Shown here: piece by piece, positions 41,053 through 50,800 of the stretch
Numbering within the stretch: the first letter of the stretch is position 1
Layout of the letters: every line of letters begins with the position of its first letter
Origin: Tritrichomonas musculus
Taxonomy: Eukaryota > Parabasalia > Tritrichomonadida > Tritrichomonadidae
DNA length: 64,000 bases
Assembly: GCA_039105265.1 (NCBI GenBank)
Contig: JAPFFF010000017.1
Location: 1,984,001 to 2,048,000, forward strand
Direction of reading: 5' to 3'
Notes under the pieces: model-generated
Told to the model about the DNA's origin: nothing
The model's input: the letters and a program-made list of their open reading frames with translations, nothing else
Database searches by the model: none
Program-made: the position numbers and the translations under genes

Positions 41053-42846
41053 ATGTCTTCACAAGGCTTCTTTCACCAGCCACTCGAATTTTATCACGGA
41101 CGTATTCCTTTTATTGTTGTCGATTTGATCAAAAGGCTGCGAGAGTTAGATGCTGAATCAAGCGCAGACATTTTAAATGAAGATAATGTTGGTAATAACA
41201 TTGATCAAATTATCAATGAATTAGACATGAGACCAATTAAAAACTGGAAAAACTACAAAAATGTTTCAACGTTATCTATTGTGCTTGTTAGATATTTAAA
41301 TAGTATTACTTTTGACGAGCCTCTTTTCACAAATCCGTGCAAAGATGCTCTTATCGAAGCAAATTTAACATTAAAATCACCTAATTATGCGCATATTTTT
41401 AGAAAAAATCTTATGAATTTATATCCAGGTAATTATCGTACAATTCTAGCAGTTACAGACTTTTTAAGAAACGTTGAAACTACTTCACTTGATGTAATGT
41501 TTGAGCAATTTGGTCCTTCTTTCTTTGGTAAAAATGCGATTCAAAGAAATAGAACTCAATTCCGAGTTTTGTTTATTCTTTTGTTAATTCATCACTCTGA
41601 AATATTTAAAGGAGCAATTCTTGGTCCAGCAGCTTATCTAACTCCACAGCAAATTGCAGTCCTCGAGCGACGATTAGTTGAGAAGTCAAGTTCAAACAAT
41701 TCATCAGCAGAAAGAGATGCTGCTCTTGCAACGCCACGAAGTGCAGTCGCTCCTCATACACCAAAATCGCCGTCGTCTTCTTATAATCATAAAAGTCAAA
41801 CAAAAACTGAAAATATTCAAAAGCAAAAGCCAAAAACTAGGGAAATCAATATCAAAGGGCAGTTCCATTCTTCTGATGAAGAAGATTATTATGAAGAAGA
41901 ATCTAGAGAAGAAACTCAGCCAACCCAAGAATATTCTGAAACATACTCTGAGGTATATTCAACTCATAATAATTACGAAGAAGAAGATGCCTATTCAGAT
42001 GAAATCATCAATAAAAAAGTGAGTAAAAAGAAAGTCAATAATACTTCAAAGAGCAATAGCTCAAAGAAAAGCCAAAGTAATAGTTTAAAGAAAAGTCAAA
42101 GCAATAGTTTAAAGAAAAGTCAAAGCAATAGCTCAAAGAAAAGTCAGAGCAATGTTAAAAAAAATAATTCCAAAGATTATAGTAATAAAAAGAGTACGAA
42201 AAGTTCCAATATCAATAAACACTCGCACAAAAGAAATCAAGAGCAAGAAGAAGAAGAACTTGAAAGCATCCATGAGCGCGGTATTAATCTAGATTTTCAT
42301 GATGAAAATCACCAAGAAAAAGTATTCACTCATTTGAACGTAATTGTTGCTGATATACAGCCAAATAATGCTTATGCAGAAGCTTCGGCACAAGCAGCTT
42401 GCCTCACAATGACTTCTGTTAAAGCCATTTTTTCAAATGATGCCCCATCCAAAAAGAAGTCTGCGAAAAAAACTATCAAAATCGCCCGCAGAAAATCCAA
42501 AATGACTGAAAATGATAATAGTGATGAAAAAGAAGAATATAGTGATTACGGTAACAATGAAATTAATGTAGATCTCGATATTATTAATGAGAGAAAAGAT
42601 AATTATTCAAATAATGGCAAAAATAGTAGTGATAATACCAATAATGATAATGATTATGATTATGACACAAATGATATTAATATTAATAGTAATTTTGGTG
42701 ATTCAACACTTGCATCTTCTGAATCTTATTTACGTAAAGCAATTGATAAAATCAAGATAGATGAAAAAAATCAAGAGAACCTAAATCAATTCCATAATCA
42801 TGAAGTTGATGAAAGTGATACAAGTAATATTTTCAATACAGATTAA
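41053..42846 (+). CDS. RhoGAP-like domain protein with low-complexity tail
   Basis: 597 residues. Residues ~15-190 resemble a RhoGAP domain: IPFIVVDLIKRLRELDAES at the start, then NVSTLSIVLVRYLNSITFDEPLFT (the position of the K-lxxFLRELPEPL segment), YRTILAVTDFLRNVETTSLDVMFEQFGPSFFG (the NxMxxxNLAxxFGP segment). RhoGAPs switch off Rho-family GTPases through an arginine finger in GIFRxxG. Here that place reads SADILNE without Arg, so GAP activity is doubtful. The tail is acidic and basic low complexity, with four copies of an 8-residue unit like SLKKSQSN (about 335-370), then a KKKSAKKTIKIARRKSK nuclear-localisation-like stretch near 475. It may act as a GTPase-binding scaffold. Confidence 0.65.
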   Translation: MSSQGFFHQPLEFYHGRIPFIVVDLIKRLRELDAESSADILNEDNVGNNIDQIINELDMRPIKNWKNYKNVSTLSIVLVRYLNSITFDEPLFTNPCKDALIEANLTLKSPNYAHIFRKNLMNLYPGNYRTILAVTDFLRNVETTSLDVMFEQFGPSFFGKNAIQRNRTQFRVLFILLLIHHSEIFKGAILGPAAYLTPQQIAVLERRLVEKSSSNNSSAERDAALATPRSAVAPHTPKSPSSSYNHKSQTKTENIQKQKPKTREINIKGQFHSSDEEDYYEEESREETQPTQEYSETYSEVYSTHNNYEEEDAYSDEIINKKVSKKKVNNTSKSNSSKKSQSNSLKKSQSNSLKKSQSNSSKKSQSNVKKNNSKDYSNKKSTKSSNINKHSHKRNQEQEEEELESIHERGINLDFHDENHQEKVFTHLNVIVADIQPNNAYAEASAQAACLTMTSVKAIFSNDAPSKKKSAKKTIKIARRKSKMTENDNSDEKEEYSDYGNNEINVDLDIINERKDNYSNNGKNSSDNTNNDNDYDYDTNDININSNFGDSTLASSESYLRKAIDKIKIDEKNQENLNQFHNHEVDESDTSNIFNTD

Positions 42847-43039
42847 GTTTGTTATGAAATCACATATTGATCAGTTTTATTTTTATTTTATTAAAGTTAA
42901 TAATATTTGATATTCGGTAAATGCTCTTGCTGTTTTTGATTGTGATATTTTTGTAAATAAATTAATTCAATAAACCCTAAAAAAGTAAATAGCATATTTT
43001 TCAGCATATAAGTTATTAATATTTTTCATTACTCAAAAG

Positions 43040-43207
43040 CTATTGAGTATTCTGAGCTTCAACTTCTGGAAATTGGCTATGGATATCTTCAGACGGTTCA
43101 TCTTCAATAATCTTTCTTTTACAAGAAAATGTTAAAATTGTAGCAAAAAGAAAAAGAAATACTGCTAAACCAAAAACGGAGAGATCAATGATATCAAGCA
43201 AATTCAT
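43040..43207 (-). CDS. small single-span membrane protein
   Basis: From the ATG at 43207 it encodes 55 residues: a hydrophobic span at about 8-29 (LSVFGLAVFLFLFATILTF), then CKRK as a stop-transfer signal, and an acidic tail (EDEPSEDIHSQFPEVEAQNTQ). No known family. A decayed tandem relative at 43481-43633 shares the span-KRKIIxD-tail layout, which supports the idea that this is a real gene that was duplicated. Topology and role are unknown. Confidence 0.55.
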   Translation of the reverse strand: MNLLDIIDLSVFGLAVFLFLFATILTFSCKRKIIEDEPSEDIHSQFPEVEAQNTQ

Positions 43208-43480
43208 TAAAATATATAATTTTACGGTTACTTTCAAATTTTCATAAATATTGAATTTTGTAAAAATTGAAAAAATATTGTCCTATCATTATTAGATGTA
43301 TAAAAATGCTAAAAGAAATATAATGGCAATGATGAATAGCGATATTTATTTCTATATCTAATGGCAAAGTATACTAGTTATTATGAAGGGTTTTACAATC
43401 AGTATGATTAAACAAGTCTAAATAATAAATATATAAATATTTAAAAAGTAGTAAAATTGGTAAATTGAATCTGTATAAAT

Positions 43481-43633
43481 TTATTTTTGTTGCTGAGGAG
43501 CAACTTCAAGAAATTCGGTTTATTGAGAATCTGAAGAGTTGTCATCAATTATTTTCTTTTGCATGCCCAGATCATAATTGATGTCATTAGATAAGAATAA
43601 TGGTAAAAAGAATAAAGCTAATCCAATAAAATG
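43481..43633 (-). pseudogene. decayed tandem copy of the small membrane protein gene
   Basis: Translated on the minus strand the stretch reads IGLALFFLPLFLS...MQKKIIDDNSSDSQ, then an in-frame stop, then TEFLEVAPQQQ. It matches FGLAVFLFLF...CKRKIIEDEPSED...PEVEAQNTQ of the neighbouring gene in order and spacing. There is no ATG at the equivalent start, and the hydrophobic span is degraded. It is a broken host-gene duplicate. Confidence 0.5.
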
Positions 43634-44735
43634 GCTAATTAATTTGTTTGAAAGTTTAATTTGAATAGTCTATGAAACTGATTTGTCAGACTTAAAATTT
43701 TTCAAAATAAAATTTATATATTATTTTAGTATCCCGTTGATATATGAATCATTTTATGATTTTTCTTATTTTTTATTTGATTTATCTACTATATATATAA
43801 TTTGTATCGATATTAAAATATTTTTTGTTGAGTTATTTATGTATATATTTCAAATGAAAAATTTTTGCAGTAATAGTTTAAAAATCAACATTTCTTGAAA
43901 TATTCTAAGTATTTTTAAAAATAATTTCCCAGATTTAAAATCACATAGGAATATATTATATTTTTATAATTGCATTAAAATATAAAATCATTATGTATAT
44001 TTTCAAAAATTGGGTTTTGTTCGTACATGTCTTATTAATTTATAAATACTCGGTTAATAAAATAAATAAAATTAAATTTGTGGTATGAAACATTTAATGA
44101 TTGACTAAAAATCTATTCATAAATTTCATTTTTTTTTCCTCTTTTTTCACTTCACACTTAACTCTATAATTTCATTATTGAATAAAAAACTTTAAACACT
44201 TTGAAAACAAAAAAAAAATTGATTAAAAACGATAAAAAAAAAAATGAATAAATTTGGCTTTAGAAAATGAATCTGAAAACTTTAGCGCCATTTGATATTT
44301 TACTCAATTCAATAAAAAATAGATGTGATGTGATTTACACTATATTCTTCTCAAAAATTCAGAAGAATTTACTTTTTGTACTCAACGAAATTAAACTTTT
44401 TGATAAAAATGGCTATGAAAAATGTGATATGCATTATTTTGAGGTGATGTGATACTTACGGATCAATTAACAAAATGATGTTAAGATTATGCGATTTTAA
44501 TTCAGTTCAAAGTATTCGATGAATCGCTCAAGCTGCGTTCTACAAAAAACATTTCGTTGCAAATATCGTCATCAGTGTTTTTTTTTTTTTTCAAAAGAAT
44601 CCATTTTTTGAAAAATCGTTTTTTCAATTATTCGCCAAAGCAAGAAAACAAAAAAAAGATAAGTAATTAGAAAGTATAATGTTTAGGAAATACAACTAAA
44701 TCCGAACGATAACTTCTTCTTCTGGAAGCTTATTA
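43634..44735. other. 1.1 kb AT-rich spacer
   Basis: A 61-codon ATG-started frame at 44267-44452 is the longest ORF of note, and it has no family likeness. Several poly-A/T runs. No RNA gene or element ends were recognised. Confidence 0.4.
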
Positions 44736-45770
44736 TCATTCGAAACAGAACAATTTAAAAGCCATGTCATCGAAAGGATGCAAGTCCGCCGATGTCTGGT
44801 CAAAAGAAAATACTGAGTCTTGACCTGACATTTCAGATGAAAAAGAAGATGAGTTGCTTGATGAAGCAACGGCACCATTAAGCGAAGATTCTGTTGATGT
44901 TGAAGTAGAATTATCCAAATTTTCTATATTTAAATCCCAAGAAGAAAATACATCGTTTGATTGGGTTGTGAACTCATTAAAAGTGTCTTCTTGCTCAGGA
45001 GGTGGGATATCAACCAAAAATGGTGTTATAGGTGGGGCATTTTGTTGAACAGGGATTGAAGAAAATGAATTTATTGTATTAATCGAAGAGCTATTTTGAC
45101 CAATTATCTTTGGTATAGGCAAAGGACTTTTTGAAGTGAGAATTGGAATGGGAAGAAGAGATCTGACGAATGGGGCTGCTGATTTTGGCCTCTCCAATAG
45201 TAACTGATGCTGAAATGTCGAATTTCCTGATTTTGGAGGTGATCCCAAAGCGTGAGAAGCTGGAATTGAAGGAGGTGGTGCCTCCTGAGATATCGGAAGA
45301 GTTGCCTGTGTTGTTCCATTGGACGATACTGGCTTTTCAATGCATCGAACTGTCCATTGGCGACCGAGATTTGTCTGACTTGCAATAGAAGGTAACGCGG
45401 ATGTGAGGCAGGCATTTGAGCAAGAGCGTGATTTCACAGATTCGAATCCAAGTTGTTGGAACCCATTATTTATGCTTGATTTGCATCTACGAACAAATAA
45501 TTTTAAGCGTTGTGAATTAACGCACAAATACGAACCATTGCGAATAAGGCCGGTTGCGAGCGCCCTTAATTCGCGATCTTCTTGTCTAGAGTCAACAAAA
45601 CGGATGATTGTTTCGATTTCTTGCTTGAACGTATTTCCACGTCGATCGCGAGTCCTCGAGCTCTGTGAATGGATGAAGGATTCCTTTAATCTCATATACT
45701 CTATAGCATCAGCACGAGAGAGAGAACTGGTCGGAGATTCGGTGTCTCGTGACTGATTTAGGTTCAGCAT
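44736..45770 (-). CDS. IBD-domain (initiator-binding protein family) transcription factor
   Basis: 344 residues. Residues ~20-145 match the trichomonad initiator-binding domain, the winged helix of T. vaginalis IBP39: SRADAIEYMRLKESF..., RALATGLIRNGSYLCVNSQRLKLFVRRCKSSINNGFQQLGFESV, and LGRQWTVRCIEK. The CKSSINxxFQxLGF helix is the recognisable core. IBP39 binds the TCAYW initiator at core promoters through this domain and contacts the Pol II CTD through a C-terminal domain. Here the C-terminal half is instead Ser/Pro/Thr/Asn-rich with acidic and hydrophobic patches, like an activation domain, ending DDMAFKLFCFE. So it is a paralogue, not a standard IBP39. Its N-terminal coding part is visibly more GC-rich than the surroundings. 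Confidence 0.8.
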   Translation of the reverse strand: MLNLNQSRDTESPTSSLSRADAIEYMRLKESFIHSQSSRTRDRRGNTFKQEIETIIRFVDSRQEDRELRALATGLIRNGSYLCVNSQRLKLFVRRCKSSINNGFQQLGFESVKSRSCSNACLTSALPSIASQTNLGRQWTVRCIEKPVSSNGTTQATLPISQEAPPPSIPASHALGSPPKSGNSTFQHQLLLERPKSAAPFVRSLLPIPILTSKSPLPIPKIIGQNSSSINTINSFSSIPVQQNAPPITPFLVDIPPPEQEDTFNEFTTQSNDVFSSWDLNIENLDNSTSTSTESSLNGAVASSSNSSSFSSEMSGQDSVFSFDQTSADLHPFDDMAFKLFCFE

Positions 45771-47875
45771 TAAAAAATATTTTTTTTTATATATAAAAGT
45801 TTTTACTTTCCTTGTGAATTTTGAGAAAAATTTGTCAAATTATCATCACAATTTTACGAAACGGTTCTTTCAAAAATTGAAAATAAATTCATAATTTTGA
45901 AATAATTATCATGGTATCTTATTATTTTTTCATTTTTCCAATAAAAAAAAAAAAAAAATAGGTGCATTTTAAAAAGAGGTGGGAGGAGTAGGATTTTTTT
46001 TAGAAATCTATTTTATAAGCATAACAATATTTTTAATATTATTCTAAATATTATTTATTATATGATTATTAGATATTATTCGATAATGGATGGTATATAT
46101 TTATTTTATTTTTTAAATAATAATTGAATTTTTTGAATAGAATAAATTTTACGATAAATTTTTTTTTTTAACAATTTTGAAAATTTATATAAATATGAAA
46201 TTTTTATAAGATAAATTTTTATTTTGTATTATTTTTCATTTTTTATCTTTTATATATATTTTTTATATGGAATAATATGTTTATTTGCAAAAATATAGAT
46301 TTTTAAAGAGGATAAGATCATTGAATTATACTCCATATAATCATTCAATTATTAAAATCAATATATATATATAAATTTAACATATTATTTTATTATAATA
46401 TGACATAATTTATAATGCCATTTAACATACTATATATAATGCTATATTATAAATATATTTTACATTTGAATATAGATAATCATAAATTAATTTTGTGTAA
46501 AATTGATAGAATAATAAAATAAAAAAAAGGTTTGATAGAATTTTTCAATGCGAAATTTGAATAGTCAAATTCTATAGTTTATATTTAGCCAAAAATACGG
46601 TTTTTCAGAAAATAAAATAAATATATGAAAAAGCATTCACTTTTTACTAATTAATTTGTTCAAAGAAAAATATAAACCAATAAAAAAGCCAATTATTTCG
46701 TTTTAAAAAGTTATCTATAATAACAGAATATATTCAATTCAATATTTTACAAATAAGATATCTTGTTTATTATTTAATATTTTAATTATAAAATATTTGA
46801 TATATATAGGAACATGTTTTATATAATATATATAATAACTATATTTTTAAAAAATATATCTTTTTTTTCAAAAATGCTTGTTTTAATAAAATTTATAATG
46901 AAAATAGAAAAATAGAGTCTTTGTTCGAGCCATTTTCAAATTAAATTAATTTAAAATATTTAAATATATATATAACTTTTACTATTAAAATTTACATTAT
47001 TAAATAACAATTTCTATATTAAGAAATGCAAAAAATAGAATGAAAACCAATTTTATCTCATTATAGAAATGTAATATGAAACTAATCAAATATCCTACAT
47101 ATTATATAATATCTTCTTATATAGATATATGATTTATTTTATTTTAAACAAATCAAAAGCATATCAAATGATGGATTTATTTAAAAAAACACTCTTATGA
47201 AAAATTGCATTTAATTCATTGAATAGCATATTTTATTAAACATATTTAATATAATAATAAATAATTAACTGTATAATATAAATAAAATAAAAAATAATTA
47301 CAAAATAATAATTATATACTAAGATATATACAAAAAATATTAACTACAAAAAAACGCAAAAAGTCTTTGCACCTTTTTTTAAAATTTAAAAGAAATCATA
47401 GAAGTTGAAATCTAAATAAAAAAAGTGTTTCAACATTGATTTAATCAAAGATTTGAATAATGTAAAAAAAACAATGCTCGAAAATAACCTCGATCTATAT
47501 AAATAATTGGGAGCATCGTTTATTTGGATTTTTATTTTCATTTTACATTGTCCTCATAAAAATTGTATTTACCGCAAAAAAAATAATTGGCCTTTTATGT
47601 CAATTTTTGAATTGGTTAAAAAGTGTTTCTAACAAGAACTCTAATATACTTGACACAACAATAATCTTATTTTATATTTTAACGTTAAAGTGCAATCTTT
47701 AACTTTAATTATTAGCCAATAAAATGTAAATTTTTTATTTGCAAAGTCTGTCTAGCTAGATGTTAAATATTGATAGAAAATAAATCAAAAATAATTAAAA
47801 GTAACTTTCAAAAAAAAGATAAAGAAATGCTTTCCTTTCAAAAATTTACTAATTAAAAAAATCGTATTTATTTCA
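45771..47875. other. 2.1 kb very AT-rich desert
   Basis: Long runs of A/T with TATA-type microsatellites and no ORF, tRNA or element ends that I could support. One purine-rich GC island (GAGGTGGGAGGAGTAGG) at about 45975 stands out. It is the longest gene-free stretch here without mobile elements. Confidence 0.5.
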
Positions 47876-50800
47876 TTAATAGTCCCTATAGGACAGATAT
47901 GCTGGATTGAGTGGGTATAAATCCTTTGAGTCCAAATTATGAAGTGCATATTCGCAGAAAAGTGGGCAAGTTCTATACAATTTTCTTTGAATCAGTTCAT
48001 CAACTTCTTCCGTTTCTTTATAAACGAAAAGTTTTCCGAAATTATCCGAAATTACTTCTTTTGTAACATGATTTTTATCTTCATGTGAAATTACATCTCT
48101 GAAAAATCCAATTAGATATGCAAAAGTTCTTTGATTAACAGACGTGAGGCTTACAATAATAGCTGGATATCTTTTGAGTTCAGCTAATTCGATGAATTTT
48201 TCAAGGTAGCTGAAAGGAACAATTGTGTCGGCAAGGCTTTGAATCCAATATTTAAGAAGAGCTAAAACAATTTGCAATTTCTGATCTTCGGGTACATCTG
48301 GATTAACTTCGAATTTTTGTAGTGCATGCACGTCTTGTGGAAGGTTTGCAACAAGTTGAGGAATAAACCTCTTATCATGGAATTTCTTAAAGGTAGCGAA
48401 AGGATTTTCTGTTTCAAAAATGCCAAGGCGGATAAGAGAACGAATGATAAGGTGTAATGGAAGTGGAACAGGTAAGTTTGGATAATGATGCTTTTGTGCC
48501 CAGAATATTTCATATAGGGAAGTATTGAACATTGAAAGGTTGTAAAAAGTGGCGTATGGAATGCGTTTGATAACTTCATGATCTTCTTCATTTTTCTGTG
48601 TTTTACTTAAAAGACGATCAGAAAGGCGAATAAATGAAAACTTAGCGAAATGTCTAATTGGAGCCGAATTATTTATGAAGCCGTTTAAGTACATATGAGC
48701 AAAAACGTATGGTTTGAGTGCATCAGTTGGATAGAAAAGAGACGAAATAACAGTAAAAAGTTTCCAGCCTGTAATTGCAGTATTATCATTAGGGCATGAT
48801 CTTGTGTATTTAATGAGCTGTGCATAAGTTTCATCAATAAGATCATGATCCTGATTAAGAATTTCAACCAATTTAATTGAATCGCCTTGAAGAATTGAAT
48901 TAGATATATCAAGTCCTGCTTTCTTCTTATTTTCGTCAACATCTTGAAGAAGAGGTTTATAAAGAGGTTCTTCAGAGTAATTTGCGAGTGATTCGACTGT
49001 TTCAAATTTTCTAAATTTGCCTTTGATTTTGAATTTTCGGAAAGATAATTTTCCAAAAGAATCGAATGAATAATTATTAGTAAGAAATTCTGTAATTGTT
49101 TCTTGGTCTGAAGTACGTGAAAGGTTGAATTCAATACATAATCGTTCTCTGCAATCAACAGAAGTTTTCAATACTGCTTCTGGATATGGAGCTCCGATAT
49201 CAACATCTTCAGATAAAGGTTTATCAATATTAGATTGATCTGGAACGGCATGTTTGTATTCTTCCTCTTCTTCAGTTTTTTCTTGTTCTTTCGGCTTCTC
49301 ATCAAAATTAATTGGATCTTTTAATAATAAAGATGATCTGCAATGTCCTTTGCGTGTAAGTTCTTCAGTGAACGGTTGCTTTATGAAATATCGGCTCATT
49401 GGGGGTAATTTCAGGTCTTTCTCAACTTCTATTTGAGTATATTCAGCAAGTTGTTCTAGGCCTATTGGAATATCTGATTGAGGAATCCTAATTGGTGGGG
49501 GACCATTATAAACTTCTTGAGAGTCTGATTGTACTTGATGAGATTCGCGCGGTGCAGGAGCACTTGGAACATTATTAACTGGCTGTTGGGCCGGTTGTTG
49601 GGTTGGCTGTTCAATTGGATGTTCAGCAGATTCAATCTGTGGAGGAAGACTTTCTGGGATTGTATTTTCTGGAATTGAAGGAACTGATTCCTGCGTTTGT
49701 ACAGTATATGGTTGAGGTGATGATGATGATGGAGGAGGTGGTGGTGGTGGAGGAGGCGGTGGTGGAGGTGGTATAGCTGTATTGTCTGGTAAATCAGTAT
49801 CTGTAGGATATTGTGGTAGTGGCTCAAATGTTTGTTGTTCAGGGGATGCTGGCGTTTGTGGTTCTTGCGGTGATGGTGATGCAGGAGCAGCTGGGGGTGG
49901 TGGAGGAGGAGGAGGTGGTGGTGGTGGTGGCTCAACTGTTTGTGGTGCTGGTGGCTCAGATGTTTGTGGTGCTTGCGGTGATGGTGATGCGGGAGCAGCT
50001 GGGGGAGGTGGAGGAGGAGGAGGAGGAGGAGGCGGTGGTGGTGGTGGTGGAACATTATCTGTCGGATGTTGTTCTGCTGTAGTTGGTGTTTCAGAATGAA
50101 TTAATGGAGATTGTATTGGTCTGATATCGCCAGATTTACTGGGTTGGACACCAGGAGGTGGTGAATTCATTGGATGTGGTTGGCGTAATGGTTGTCCTGG
50201 AGCTTGTCTTATTGGTTGTCCTGGAGCTTGTCTTGTTGGTTGTCCTGGAGCTTGTCTTGTTGGTGGGCCTTGTGCTGGGCCTTGTCTCACTACATAAGCT
50301 TGGGTTCCTTGAGGGATAACTGTCGCTTGAGCTGGTTGCATCGATTTCGGTCTTTGTATTTGTTGTGATGGAGCTTGTTGGCCTTGTTGAATTGGTCTTG
50401 GTTGTGGTTGCATTTGTTGACCTGGTAGCATCTGTTGGCCTGGTTGCATTGGTCTTTGTTGACCTGGAGGCATATGTTGGCCTGGTTGCATTGGTCTTTG
50501 TTGTTGATACATTTGTTGACCAGGCTGCATTGGTCTTTGTTGTGGATGCATTTGTTGGCCTGGTTGCATTGGTCTTTGTTGTGGATGCATTTGTTGACCT
50601 GGTTGCATTTGTTGACCTGGAGGCATTTGTTGACCTGGTTGCATTGGTCTTTGTTGTGGATGCATTTGTTGACCTGGTTGCATTTGTTGACCTGGTTGCA
50701 TTGGTCTTTGTTGTGGATGCATTTGTTGACCTGGTTGCATTTGTTGACCTGGAGGCATTTGTTGACCTGGTTGCATTGGTCTTTGTTGTGGATGCATTTG

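Noticed and set aside
43683-43898. 71-codon Phe/Ile-rich open frame
   Set aside because: Starts at TTG, composition follows the AT-rich DNA.
44267-44452. 61-codon ORF with ATG
   Set aside because: No family likeness, no initiator motif, and AT-rich context makes chance likely.
19848-44465. Shared ATACTTACGGATCA at about 19850 and 44451, resembling a 5' splice site or snRNA start on the other strand
   Set aside because: A 14-base match is expected by chance in a window this size, and surroundings do not match.
45771-47875. AT-rich desert as a centromere or origin
   Set aside because: Base composition alone is not evidence; no repeat structure supports it.
49782-50099. Gly-rich plus-strand ORF
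   Set aside because: Antisense of polyproline codons; no independent evidence.
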